NCBI GenBank assembly: GCA_023014365.1
Contig: JAEBUN010000039.1
Span: forward strand, 1-64,000
Length of the DNA: 64,000 bases
From: Lepiota brunneoincarnata
Taxonomy: Eukaryota > Basidiomycota > Agaricomycetes > Agaricales > Agaricaceae
Direction of reading: 5' to 3'
The notes under the pieces were generated by a model. The model saw nothing but the letters and a program-made list of their open reading frames with translations. It ran no database searches and was not told where the DNA came from. The translations under genes and the position numbers were made by a program. This document shows positions 32,141 to 43,913 of the stretch, piece after piece (position 1 is the stretch's first letter; each line of letters starts with the position of its first letter).

Positions 32141-34132
32141 ATGTCAACAACACTCCTCGACCTTCCGCCAGAAATCCTTACTCATATCGTTCTCTTTCTA
32201 CCCCCAAAATGGATTCTCGCATGCAAGCGGGTGAACCGCCTCCTTTATAACCTTATATCGGGTTCAGCCGAAGTACAGTACCATCTCTACCTTGCTCTTG
32301 CAGGCCTCCAGGACAACCCACACTGCCAGCTTCCCACGAGGCAGCGCCTGCAGCAACTTCGTGCTAGGGAAAGTCGCTGGGAGGAGCTCGAACTCAAGTT
32401 TGAAAAGACCATCGACGTCCCTTATGTAACCTCGGGGATATACGACTTGACTGCTGGCGTATACCTCTTGGGTAACGCCTCTAGACGAGCTCTGCATTAC
32501 ACATACCTTCCCAGTAAGCCCGGAGACGAGGTGGAGTGGAAGGAGCTCAAAACCGATCAAATCATCATTGACATGGGATTGTGCGTCCATGAACATGACC
32601 TCATTGCGGTCATCGCGACGTTCGTAATCTCACCATCTGATGGCGTCTACTGACGACTTATGTAGAGATCAGAATCCCCTCCATGTTGAAGTGCCTGGTG
32701 TTCAGGCTTCATACATGATTAGACTGCTCCTGAACCAAGCCTCGACAGGCAAACCTCACCCTCAGGCGGAACAGCCAAATATTGCTGTGATGACCACGCT
32801 CCGGCAGCGCCCGGCAGTCGGGATCGAAATCGTTGGAGACAATTTGGTGTTGGTTCTCGCGTATTATGAAAATCCTTTCAAGCCTGATGACCTAGTTTTC
32901 ATTTACGAGTGGAAGACGGGGAGGCTAAAGATGGTTCGTTTGGTATTGGTCCTCCTTGTAGCGTGCAGCTCATGGATTTTTCAAGAGACTACATGCGCCC
33001 TACCACTCGTACGCTGGCCTTCTGTTCTTGACTACAGATATCATCCTACTTCCCAATACGAATACCGGTACACTGGAGTATTGGAGCATTCCCAAAAACC
33101 AAGCCCAGCCCCCTCCTACCCAACCACTTCTGGTCCTTTCGCTCCCTAAACTCAATACTGGTAAAAGCTACCACCGCATATCGTGTCGCGCGGAACCCAA
33201 CCCTACCACCAGTCTTCGATATTCGTCAAAACCATTCCATTCAGATCCACACCATGCCATTGCAATATTCAGCATTAGTATTAGCTCTGGCAACCCTCCT
33301 CACCTACATTTAGAGCATCAATGGTATTGCGGCTTCGCTCTATTCATCCATCGCAGTTCTCTCCTTGCCTGCCTTGATAAGCATTCTCCAAGTGCTGGCG
33401 AGTCACAACCGGTGCTCTATGATGAATGGGGTCCACCGTCCTGTCGCTGGATTTCCACGGAAGCCTTCCCTACACGGTGGATCACAACGACTTGCGGACA
33501 GAGGTGTGCCATTATACCGGACATGGGAAGGGAGTCGGTCAAAGCACCAATTATCTTACTCAATTTCAATCTGATGGACGTGGAAAGAATCCTGGTTCAG
33601 GAGATGCAGGACAATAAGAGGGCAGCATCAAAAGCCGAGCAGAAATCGAAAGAGATTGGGCAACAAGCCTCAGGCACGATACAATACGAGGACGCCGAGT
33701 GGGAGGATGAGGAAAACAGAGCTGATGGGCAGGGCGACACTCCTATGGAGGATATAGGGGACCAAATAATGTGGAGCCATGAGGGCAGGAACGACGATGG
33801 GTCGGAAATGCAGTCGGGCTCGCCCCTCGAGACCAGAATCGAGGAGGTCGATGCTCCTCCAAGACCACGACGCCGCGTCAAGGCCATCACGCACCTGAGA
33901 GACAGCCTGGACAACGACCGGGGATGCTTTGAGAGTATTGTGTACTCAACTTTGCCGTACACAGCATGTTCGTCCCCAAGCACGTACAATTTCGATGGCG
34001 TATTGCTGGATGAGGAAAGGGTGTTGGGCTTACAGGTGAGTGACCCGTCTCTTGCATGCCTACCTCTCTCATCATGTGAAGACCAACGTGTTTGATCGCA
34101 TAACAACGGTGCACTTGTTACATCACGGGTAG
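32141..34132 (+). CDS. F-box protein
   Basis: Starts MSTTLLDLPPEILTHIVLFL, an N-terminal F-box with LPPEIL and the following VNRLLYNLI, expected to bind Skp1 in an SCF ubiquitin ligase. Introns join ..VIAT to DQNPLHVEV (about 32,615-32,660) and RLKM to RLHAPYHSYAGLLF (about 32,934-32,990). A last intron near 34,036-34,081 leads to TNVFDRITTVHLLHHG. The body is a repeat-poor beta-rich segment of the type common in Agaricomycete F-box proteins. It is followed by an acidic stretch (YEDAEWEDEENRAD) at about 33,680-33,720. The gap to the Byr4-like stop upstream is only 94 bp. The target is unknown. Confidence 0.75.
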
Positions 34133-35200
34133 CCCGTTAAAATAGACCATGTTTGTGTCTGGCTCATCGACATTTTCTGGTTCTTTGGATTTCTTCTGAC
34201 GAAATATCGCCTGTCTGCTGTCGTATCTGACCTTGTAACCAGTACCATAACAACACATTCATTTCTTTACTTCTATACTGATTATGCGCCGCCAAATAGA
34301 AGCGTGGTGACGGGCTGCGGAATGAGCCTAGATTACAGCTGCTTATTTGATAGTTAACGCTTAAACATCCACTGGCATTTGATAGAACTCCCCCTTGCTG
34401 GACAGAGTCAGGGACCAACATGGATTGAAGCTGGGGCTCGAAACCTTCGAGTGCAATGCCGACAAGTGCAAACGTCTCGGAAAAAGACCTAAGACATTGA
34501 CGAAGAAGAAAAATATTTAAGTAAATAATCTAGAAGACTCAGTAAGCCTACTAAAGCCCGGGAGACGGATGCACCAAGGGCATTACATATAGCCTGCTGG
34601 TCCTTTTCAGGGATCCACGAGCTCGGCCGTACCCAGGTTCTTACTGAAGGGAGTAGTGGGCAGGGCCGCTTACCCGCCAGCGATCGTTTATTTAACATCG
34701 TGAGAATGATTATACTAGCAACTGCCCCCGTGTATCCCCGTGTGTCCCATCATGGCCGGATCAGTCAGTCGGCGTCAAGTGACTAGAACGCGGTCTTCCT
34801 GAATTCTATCCACGAGGGGACGGGACGCCGCATTCTATTTTGACCGTTTGAGCGGATTGGCGTGCAATACAAATCTCCATAGTTGCTGAAGCTATTTATG
34901 GCGGCCCCTGTCTGTTCCGTTTCTGGCAAAACAAACCGCTATAAAATCTCCAGCTTTACTCGGAATCATGGGCCCGGGATAGAGTGTACAGTTTGTTGGG
35001 GTATGAGGGTCTCGCGGTTTGTTTGGGTCTGCAGGTAGGTGGCTACTGAACGCAACGCATATCTCCCCCAAACGGGGACAGAAGGCCAACCGGGGCTTTA
35101 TTATTTATTCATTTTTCAAGTTCCCGGAAAACTACCGTCATATCGTACCCCGGTATACCCCTGCAACCAGTACCATGACAGCACTTACACCCCCCTTCCC
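34133..35200. other. Intergenic region between convergent genes
   Basis: Holds the 3' ends of the F-box gene (+) and the amino-acid transporter (-). Several short frames but none with family features. No RNA or repeat is recognised. Confidence 0.4.
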
Positions 35201-37792
35201 CTATACCGGGGATGCACAACCAAATGAAGTGGCTGAACCAGCGGTATCGAATGCTTGTTTGATTGTCCTGCCGGTACCCCACATTCCTATATATCGTTAG
35301 CCATTAAACCAGGGAGGGGACGCATAAACAGGGGACATACCTAAGCATGCCATCGCAAGTCCACCTATCCCAATAACTACGTTAAATAGTTTGAAATACC
35401 ATCTTCCGCTAAACAAACCCTTGAAGCGTGACCTTGATCATCAGCAACCTCGACAAGTTAAATTCAATCACAGATACCCACCCGCTTCCATCGCGACAAC
35501 TCATACCAGCTGTCCACTCTCCCCGCGGCACCCCTCCCGGGTACATACGGTGCGTCAGCGGACATAGCGTCGGTGATAACGTCGTACCCGGCGCGCAGCA
35601 GGGGAGGGAAGGCGTACGTGAATTGCATGACCGCCATAGCACCGATGAGACCAATTATGGACTGGACCTGTGGAATGGCGGAGCCGATAATAAATGCTAA
35701 AAAAAAAAAGCATTCAGGCGTTGTTTCACCGGGGCTGTATTTAGAACATACCAATACCCCAGTAGCCGCAAACGATAACTAGTAAAGCATGAAATGTCAA
35801 GTTAAGGTTCTCTGCGATAGACGATAAATGGACGTACAAGACCAGATGATGCGTCCTTTAGGGGTCATGAGCTGGGGTCCCTTGAAATAGTCCTCCACGA
35901 AGCTTCGGTATATGACCTCTGCAGGATGCAGCCCGTCGTAAGGATATGAAGATCATTTCAAAGGAGTGCATACTTGACCCGATGTTTCCATACAGTCCAG
36001 TGGCTATTGTAGCGGAAAATAGTGACAATACATTTCCTGTCCAGAAGCATGAGCAGGGGGATAGGGATGGTAAGCTGAGGAGGAGACGAAGACATACCAA
36101 CCGTCTGCCATGAAAATTTGCTGACGCCCTGATATGCGAGTGGGAGCGTGAACTGCCCTTGGAAGGCCTACAAATCTCGGAGGTAGTATCGATAGAAGCT
36201 GATCACACGGGGAAAAAAGCCCACGTAGATAAAACACCCATACAGGACGTAAACGAAAAAGATGAATATCTGAGCGATAGTCTGGAGCCGATATGAGTAT
36301 ACCGGGCCCCAAGTAAGACTCTCATACGACACAGGGCGTACCAGTCCTTTCCAGAAATCCATGGGCCTTCGCATCTCCGCCATCTCCAAGTAAATATCAG
36401 TTTTTGTTCAGGAATAGCGAAATATTGGTTAATTACAATCTCGGGGAATATCATAGCCCCTCCGTATGCAAACACCTATGGAAGATCTGTTGGATGGGTG
36501 TGCGGATTTAGGGGGCATCGACTCACCATATTCATGATTCCCGTCACCTGAAGAAAGAGTGGTAAGGTAGCGGATGTGTTTGTTATCACGGGCCCGGGAT
36601 CCACGCCTAGCGACCTTTGTGCAGCTTCAAAATTGGGTGGGCTGTGAGCGACAAAGCCCATAGAAAGACAGATAATGGTGACGTTGATCCTTGTAATCTC
36701 AGTTAGTATAATATCGCTATATGTTATAATACCTGGACGATACCAGACTGCACTGTTTGCTATCCAACCGTAATTCTGTAAGAAAAAGGTCACACCCTGA
36801 AGTCGTTCATCGCTGAACATAACATACCCTCAACAAACGCACTTGTCCAATTACCATCCCTACCAATGTCCAGATGACGATGCAAACGGAGAAGCACAAC
36901 TAACATGTCCTGAGCACAACCAGGTCCATTCGCATAATTTGACACACATACACGCCTTTGTGTAACCTGAGAGAACGCTTGGCCATTTGAGAGGGTGTTA
37001 ACACCGACCTTCAAGTATAGAATATATGTTGTCGTATTGCGAGTATAAATTCAGGTGAACATACCAAAGCTATCAGCTGCAGATTCTGCAGGAGTGATGA
37101 TACTCGACGGGCCCACTTCCCATAGATACGTTCCATGATGTCGGAGTACGTTCGTAAGGGATACCTCGGGGAGTCAAGGCGGATGAAAAGCCGCCAGAGA
37201 ATAAGACCAGTGTACAGTGATACGACTGCCACTGGGTCACGGGCAAAGGTTAGACATGAAGATCCACGTGTGGCCAAGACGGGAAGGACGAACTGAAGAA
37301 ATACAATATAATTCCTATACAGATCATGTCGGACGCGCATTGACATAATAGAGTATGTTGGTACATACCAGGCACCCAACCCACCTGCGAGATCGCAAAT
37401 GGTGCATTGAAAGGACCCAAGATATCCGTCGTTATCAAATAGAATACAGATGCCCATGATGCAAGTCGCATCGACCTGGATGCGCTAGCGCGTTCCTCTT
37501 GTTCGGGTGTCATTGGCACCTCTGGGTGTCGATGCCTAGGGTCAATATTGACATTTTCTCCTTTGTGGTCCGATGTTCTGTAAAACCAGGCCTTTTTCTC
37601 TTCAACTTGGACAGATGGAGCCGAGGGGTCTATTGTGGGGGGGACGGATTCGGTATGTCGCTGGACTGCAGCATAATACAGGTAATCCTCGAATACCGTC
37701 TCTTGCATGAATATGCTAGAGTCCAGATCGGGTGATACGGTGTCGGGTGATGTGGATTTCTCGGATCCAGTTGTTTCTTTGGTTTCGAGCAT
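35201..37792 (-). CDS. AAAP-family amino-acid transporter (Aa_trans domain)
   Basis: Starts MLETKETTGSEKSTSPD (an upstream in-frame ATG at 37,924 is possible). A hydrophilic N-terminal tail of about 130 residues leads into the first helix, YLITTDILGPFNAPFAISQ. Further family features: GLGAWYVPTYSIM, PRYPLRTYSDIMERIYG, NVGVNTLSNGQAFSQV and FAYGGAMIFPE joined by an intron to AEMRRPMDFWKGL. Later segments are GSAIPQVQSIIGLIGAMAV and AFPPLLRAGYDV, then SRWKRSRFKGLFSGRWYF after another intron. The end is GIGGLAMACLGMWGTGRTI and GCASPV, with stop 35,201. Eleven-helix AAAP carriers of this kind sit in the plasma or vacuolar membrane and move neutral amino acids with protons. Many short introns; no disabling change seen. 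Confidence 0.8.
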
Positions 37793-39403
37793 GTTTACTT
37801 GACAGTGGGATGGATAGCTGGGGGAAGGTATGGACAATATCCGCTCATGGCTTGACCGCAGTCTTATCATCGTATTTTTAGCATGAGCGTTCTCAAGTCG
37901 GCCCTTCTGAGGGTCACAAGACATCTCCCTTTGGGCGATGTCACCGCGAAAGGAGTAGTGATCTCGACCGTCTTTCTACCCCAAAAAACACCGTTGACGG
38001 GTCCACGCTAACGCTAGGCCCGCAGCACCGTGGACTGTAACCATGGCCCCCGAATCACCAGCACTATGTTGTTGCTGTTTGCAATGTGAGGTCGGTGTCA
38101 GCATAGAACAGTCAGGTGAACTCGTTGTGTGTCCAGGTGGGGGGTGGCTCTCATGCACCTTCGGCAGGATGTGCGAGAGTTGTGAAGCTGTTGGTGCCGT
38201 TGTTGCCGACTTCACGAATCATTGATTTGGAATTGAATCGTGTTGGTGCCTCGAGTTTCAGTATTTTCAGTTCCAACCCAGTTGTCGGCACGACCTCGAC
38301 GAGCGATTTAAACGGTTCTTAGATAGTTCGAGCGTGTCGATTCGATCATGGGGAAAGTGCTCGGTGTCTTGTATAATCACGCCGCCGGGGCCATTCTGTG
38401 ACATACGACGTCTTTTTTTCGGCCTATATTGCACATCAGTCTAGAACTTATGCTATGATAAGTTTATACACAACCACCAGAAGTAACTTAGGGAGCACAT
38501 TACTTCGTTACCCTGGTTGCTTCTCGCGATTTTGTGGCGTTGATTTTCATTCTGCTGAGCACGTGAGCAGCCGCTAGGGGTGCTGAAACAAAGAGTCATG
38601 TCAACCCTTGCGGCAATGGCATTTGTGCCTCGTTATGTCAAGTGCCTAACTGTGTGCATCGAACGTCTGTCAAAAGGGTAAAATTTGATCAACCCACCGA
38701 GAAAGATTCGTTGGGAACACCATAGGTGGATGGTCTGCGGCAAGGTGGCCCAGGATGACGAGTGTTCGCACCAAGTCTCCAGGGCTTCATATAGCATTTC
38801 AGACCCTGAGAACCCGCTTAACTTTTGTATTAATTGTATAACCCCAGAAGGAGGCCGCTTAATCAACATTGGCATTCGGATCAATGATGTACACCCGTGG
38901 AAATCTGTCCATACGCATCGCACCGCATTTACGCGTTATGATAGCCGATATATCGGGAGACAACGTCCCTTAGCAGGGTAGGTGAAGGCCAGGTGGGCTT
39001 CGTGTGAAAGAATATGGTCGGTGCTGCTGCGCTGTGGGCATTTCCTAGTCTAAATTAATCGTGATAAGATATGCTTGCTGATACTAGCTTCAAAATGCCG
39101 TGACGGATAGGTTCGGACAGGATCAGCGATGGGGTGTACGCTGACCTCAAGCCCTTCGATCGGTTGTTCTTGGATGCTTGGCAGGTTATGAACCTGCTCC
39201 TTGAGTGCCCAGTATTCAGCGTAAGAAACCCAAAAAGGCTCTGCGGGACCTCTCCTCAAGGTTTCATGTCTTCTGTAATTATATGGTGAATGCAGGGATA
39301 GGTAAAACTGATTATGTGCGAATAAATGTCTGTTGCTTAGTTGTCCCTGCCAAGCTCAGTATAAGATGTTCCGCGAATGTTCCAGCAGAACTCACTTATC
39401 GCC
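37793..39403. other. Divergent promoter region, about 1.6 kb
   Basis: Upstream region shared by the transporter (-) and the GPI-anchored protein (+). Frames at 38,043-38,225 and 38,685-38,981 have no recognisable family. Nothing else is supported. Confidence 0.4.
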
Positions 39404-40103
39404 ATGTTCGCCTTCACTTTTGTCTCGACCGCATTGGCTTTTTCTGCCCCACTTACTCGAGGTATGAGTCTGCGTACGGTGGAGATCCAGAGGCTAACAT
39501 GTTCAACTTCTAGTTGTCGCCTGGCCAAGTGGGGATACCCTCAGCCTTTTCTCTCGCCAAGTGGTCGAGTCCTCGTGGATCCCTTCCGAATGCAACGACA
39601 GATGTTCCGTGGCTCTTGAAGTAGCAAATGGCGTAAGTTCTTCCCTTCGGGCGCTACTCAGGAGCTTACGATAAACCCAACAATGGCGCTAGCAATGTTC
39701 GACCACCGAGTGCATGTGCACCGGTCGCGTCAACAAGGGTCTGTCCGTCTGTCTTGGCTGCGTCTACCATCGGGTAAACCATGTTGACCCGGATGCTGGC
39801 CGTAGGGTGGTAAGGGCTTACAACGGTGGGCTTGCCTTATATTGCGGTTGTACCCACGATTTTAACTTTCCTTAAGGATACGTCGCGTCTTGTGGCGGAA
39901 ATGGCACATCTGTTGATAATCTGGGCTTTCCCATCGAGAATAGTGATAGTGATTCTGGTGATTCTGGCAGTTCTGGCGGCTCCTCTGGCTCCTCCGGCGG
40001 AGGTGGGACTGGCGGAAGCAGTGGAAATGCTGCCTCTAGTACCTGTGTCGCAGGGGTTGGACTTGTTGGTGTCGCAGCTGCAGGCCTTTTCTTGCTACTT
40101 TGA
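39404..40103 (+). CDS. Secreted, GPI-anchored Cys-rich protein
   Basis: Four exons assemble in frame: 39404-39461, 39514-39632, 39693-39825, 39877-40103. The signal peptide is MFAFTFVSTALAFSAPLT (an in-frame ATG at 39,377 would add nine residues). The Cys module reads SECNDRCSV, then QCSTTECMCTG, then SVCLGCVYHR, then VASCGG. This C...C...C.C...C..C spacing is seen in small Agaricomycete extracellular proteins. A Ser/Gly-rich linker (DSGSSGGSSGSSGGGG) and a hydrophobic tail VAGVGLVGVAAAGLFLLL follow, which together indicate GPI anchoring in the wall or membrane. The third intron is placed at GTGGGC because only that donor keeps the Ser/Gly frame open. The role is probably structural or surface-related; not a true CFEM by spacing. 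Confidence 0.7.
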
Positions 40104-40532
40104 CTTATGGGCTAGAAAGACATTTTCCAGGGACAATAGTTGGCTTTTTTTGTTTATGTTGAACAATGACTGCGATGATTCTGTATGACAACTTCAGATG
40201 ATACGATGTCACGATTGAATGTCAATACACGTTGTGCAACGTTGAAGTTCTTTTTATCATAATGAAACTGGCGGCTCGAGAAATAGCTACCTGGTTGAGA
40301 ATATTCAAAAGTACTGATTACACCCCTTGCGAGGCACAGATACAAGCGAAATGGCTGAAAATGCGAATGGTGGCCTTCAAACTCTGGCCGTCTTTTGGCG
40401 GGCCGAATTACTGAGTGCTGGGAAGCTTTATCCAGAAAAGGAATCGAACCCAGTTTCAGAGCGCACGTGACTGATTTGTTGGGCAATGGCGCTTCTTTTC
40501 ACGAAGGTGAAACTACTTGTAACCACTCCACC

Positions 40533-42226
40533 ATGCATCGCGTGTTAGCCATTCCAGAACTCCTTGATACTATCTTCAGGATGATGGACAATTCATCCAA
40601 CCTTAACAATGCCCTTGTTTGTAGGAAGTGGTCTGAATTTGCACTTGATGCTTTGTGGAGAACAGTCAACGATTTGCACCGGTTATTTAACTTGTTGGCA
40701 CCGCTAAGGAAAGCAAACTCGGGACAATATGTACGCCTTCCGCTGTTACACCGTAGAAGACTGAATGCAAAACCTTCGTTCAGGAATTTTCTCGTCTTCC
40801 AGAATCCAACGATTGGATCCAATTCGAGCGGTACGCGAAGCGTGTCCGGGAGCTTGCCTACAACGAGAACGACGCGCAAACTCATCTCAACCAGTCTGTG
40901 TTTGATGACATTGCCAGGACGAGGATTAGCTTGACGATACTGCCGAACATGCACACCCTCAATTGGAAGGCCTCCATACCCCTCTGCGTGATGTTTATGC
41001 ACTCAAACGTCAAACGGTTCATCATCTACCTCCCCGACATCATTAGAGCCTCATCCCCCCGACCCTTCTTTGACGACATCGCTGCTCGTATGCCCTCCAT
41101 CACACATCTAGACATCAGAACCAACATACCCATGAACGCCTTCGAAGACGAGGCGCTGCGACTTCTATCTGCTTTGTCAAAGCTGCAGAAAGTCGTCTTT
41201 CCGCGCTTTTTCTTTACTACACGCATAGCAGAATGTCTCTCGCGGCATTCCAAGCTGGGCTCAATCGAGTTTCAGTATCTAGATGAACAGGGTGTGGGTG
41301 AACCGCGGGATACAGCAGCATTCAGACCGGAGCTCGCAGAAGGTGCTTTCGCTTCGCTATGGGACCTTTCACTGGTTGCTACATACAAGGATGCCCAACG
41401 ATTTCTCACTATCTCGTTTGCACCTTCGAGCCTCACGATGTTATATATCGAGTCACCAAATCTCGAGTCTGCCGATGCAATGCAACAACTAATTACTGCT
41501 ATTTCCGAGAATTGTCAACTCCTAAAATTATTGGCCCTCATTTCTCCTCGTAAGGTGTCGAGTTCAAACCCAGTGCCCACGGATAGCATCCCAGGACAAA
41601 TAACCATGGAAACATTAAAGCCCCTCTTCTCCTGTTCGAATCTTACATCTTTGGATATCATCCACCGCTATCCTATGGACTTGCGCCAAGAGGACCTAGA
41701 AGTTCTCGCCCTTCGCTGGCCATCCCTCGAAACTCTTACGCTCAATAACGAGCCATCAGAATTTGATTCGTCGAACCTGACCGTTGAAGCACTCTTCCCA
41801 TTTGCGCGCCACTGCCCTTACCTCACCCACCTCGGCCTCTTCGTCGACGCCTCACCAGACCTCATACCCGCCTTCTCCCCGAACTCTCCATTTCCAATAT
41901 TCAAAAGCTTACAAAGACTCTCGATGGGTTTATCCGTTATCGCCGATCCTGTAGCTGTCGCGCTTTTTCTTAGTCAAATCCTACCGCTTGACTGCACAAT
42001 TGACAGTGGCGTCATCTGGGATGAATCATTCGAGGTTCGAGAAGGTACTGCGGGTACCATTGGCGCTAGATTCGACCTATGGAATGCTGCCAACGAGCTG
42101 GTTCCGGTCCTAGCAAGGGTGCGAATGGAGGAACGAGAGAGAACGAAGGAGATGAAGCGCGAATTAGACGATTTGCAGATCCGTACCCGGATTTTGATGG
42201 AGAAGTTTGGTAGTATTGTCGGTTGA
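40533..42226 (+). CDS. F-box/leucine-rich repeat protein
   Basis: Two exons, 40533-40730 and 40784-42226 (53-nt intron), give about 546 residues. It begins MHRVLAIPELLDTIFRMMD, an F-box starting with IPELLDTIF and continuing ALVCRKWSEFALDALWR. The rest is a series of leucine-rich segments such as MPSITHLDIRTNIP, LSKLQKVVFPRFF, SSLTMLYIESPNLES and WPSLETLTLNNEPSEF, ending in a charged helix (RMEEREREKxMKREL-like). This is the expanded Agaricomycete F-box family with an SCF adaptor front and an LRR substrate face. The substrate is unknown. Confidence 0.82.
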
Positions 42227-42946
42227 TCCGAGGCATGAGTACTCTTGTAGCTGCTGATTTATTGGTTACTTGAGTTGTTCTATATTTATTGTCTATACGG
42301 CTATTCTCTGTAAATGAGCATTGCAGTGTTGCTTTCGAAGAGTTTTCTATATTTCATGTCTCAGACGCCGCCAACGCCCACCAGTGGCCTGTGCCTAGCC
42401 CTGACCTTTGCCACGTCGTTGAAGGTATGTGTTCGCTTCCTGCGCTCTGCAGAGATACTTGCAAGGTCGCCATTGACAGTTACTCGGCGATGGGTTTGCA
42501 ATACTCGAGCGTCGCCAGTTGAGAATGTTACGCGAGACTGTAGAGCTTGAATTGACGGGCCTCGGTCTTGAAGTGGTAATGACGGGGCCAACCCCCGGAA
42601 AAGACACATTGCAAATCCAGGAACAGAAGCAAGTGGTGGCCCTGATTTGAATATGGTCAAACGATATTTGACATCGGCGGCTATCGCTTCGCGGCGATGT
42701 TCAGTGCACATCACCTACCAAGACATAGAATAAAGCTTTGTTATTCCGCCTATATATGTGGTATCAAGCGACACACACTGAGGTCATTAAGGACCAGAGT
42801 TCCCAAGAACTCTGGCAGCGGGCTCAATTTTACGAGTGCTAAGAGCACGCTCGGTTTACAGTATACAAACAGATGGCAATAAAAGGCTCTGTTTTTTTTT
42901 GCAGCAATCCAAGCCACCCACTTTTCTTAAGCCCATTACTTGAATC
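42227..42946. other. Intergenic region
   Basis: Downstream of the F-box/LRR gene and upstream of the CFEM gene. An AATAAAAGG string lies about 65 bp before the CFEM ATG and may act as its TATA element. Minus-strand frames at 42,361-42,714 overlap no recognised family. Confidence 0.4.
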
Positions 42947-43663
42947 ATGTTTGTTCCTCTCGTAGCTATTGCTTCCTTCTCTGCTGCCATCGTCCTTCTC
43001 AATGGACAGGCCGCAAACGCCGACTGGACAGCCAACTTGACACCTTGTGCATTGAGATGCGCAGTTGATGCTGCCAACGCCACTGGCTGCAAGCTGTACA
43101 TACATTAATCGATCCCCGGTTGATCCAGCACTAACCTCACGCTGTGTAGGTCCGATCTGCAATGCCTCTGCAGGTCCGGCACGTTTATCACCGACTTTAC
43201 CAAGTGTGTTCGGGCCAACTGCCCGACCCTGGAAGACGTTACCTTTGCCAACACGACTTTACCCCGACTCTGTGGTAAGACGGTTAACTCATCCGCCTGG
43301 AGAAACGCAGATTGACACTATAGATAGATCCGGCAAACTGGATCTGGCAGCTCCCGGAATGTGTCCGTGATTGTGCCTTGAGAGCCGCTCGTGCTGTGGG
43401 CTGTGATGTGTACGTTTCTTTCCCTGAACCATCACCGCTAAAAGGAAATGCTGACGGTCATCTTCCCATAGTACTGATAGGAAGTGTTTGTGCAACTCCA
43501 GGTTCCTGGAATTTTGGGCCAAGTGCGTCGGTGAGAGCTGTGGTGATGAGGGTCTTCAGGTTGTGCGAGAGTGGTACTCTCGTCTGTGTGATGGTGAGTA
43601 GTCCCGGACTGGGGGCGGCTCGGTATTAATTGTCTGAGCATAGGCACTGTAGCTACTCTCTAA
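42947..43663 (+). CDS. Secreted protein with two CFEM domains
   Basis: Five exons: 42947-43095, 43150-43274, 43328-43409, 43472-43593, 43644-43663, giving 165 residues. The signal peptide is MFVPLVAIASFSAAIVLLNG then QAANA. The first CFEM has PCALRCAVDAANATGC, LSDLQCLCRSGTF, FTKCVRANC and LPRLC. The second has LPECVRDCALRAARAVGC, VTDRKCLCNSR, WAKCVGESCG and YSRLC. Each carries the eight-Cys CFEM pattern including CLC. CFEM proteins of fungi bind heme/iron at the cell surface or act as effectors. Usual single-domain forms carry a Ser/Thr linker and GPI signal; here the protein ends seven residues after the last Cys with no anchor, so it is likely soluble. The intron positions are similar in the two halves (each interrupts just before the C-L-C segment), which supports an internal duplication. 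Confidence 0.85.
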
Positions 43664-43913
43664 ATGTTGCGCTCTATAGTTAACCTCATTTAAATAAAAA
43701 TTTGAGCTCTTGTATCTCTAAGTGCAATGGTCTAATTTCTGAGCATGGTTAATAATGTGCCCATATGTTGGTAACTCGCTCCTAACCGACAACGTGGGAA
43801 CATCAAGAGTGACGTTTGATTGAGGACAAAAATAACCTCGGTCCCCTATACGCCTTGTCCCCACTCCAGTTTGTTATCACTTCCGTCAGCACACTTGACG
43901 AGCACACCCAAGC

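Noticed and set aside
39826..40188. 120-codon hydrophobic frame resembling a membrane protein
   Set aside because: Alternate frame of the Ser/Gly-rich linker and GPI signal of the gene at 39,404.
40438..40545. Minus-strand A-box (tggtggagtgg) and B-box (gggttcgattcc) suggesting a tRNA gene
   Set aside because: The acceptor stem does not pair and the T stem has only two or three pairs; the region overlaps the F-box start codon. Not a functional tRNA by eye; tRNAscan-SE would settle it.
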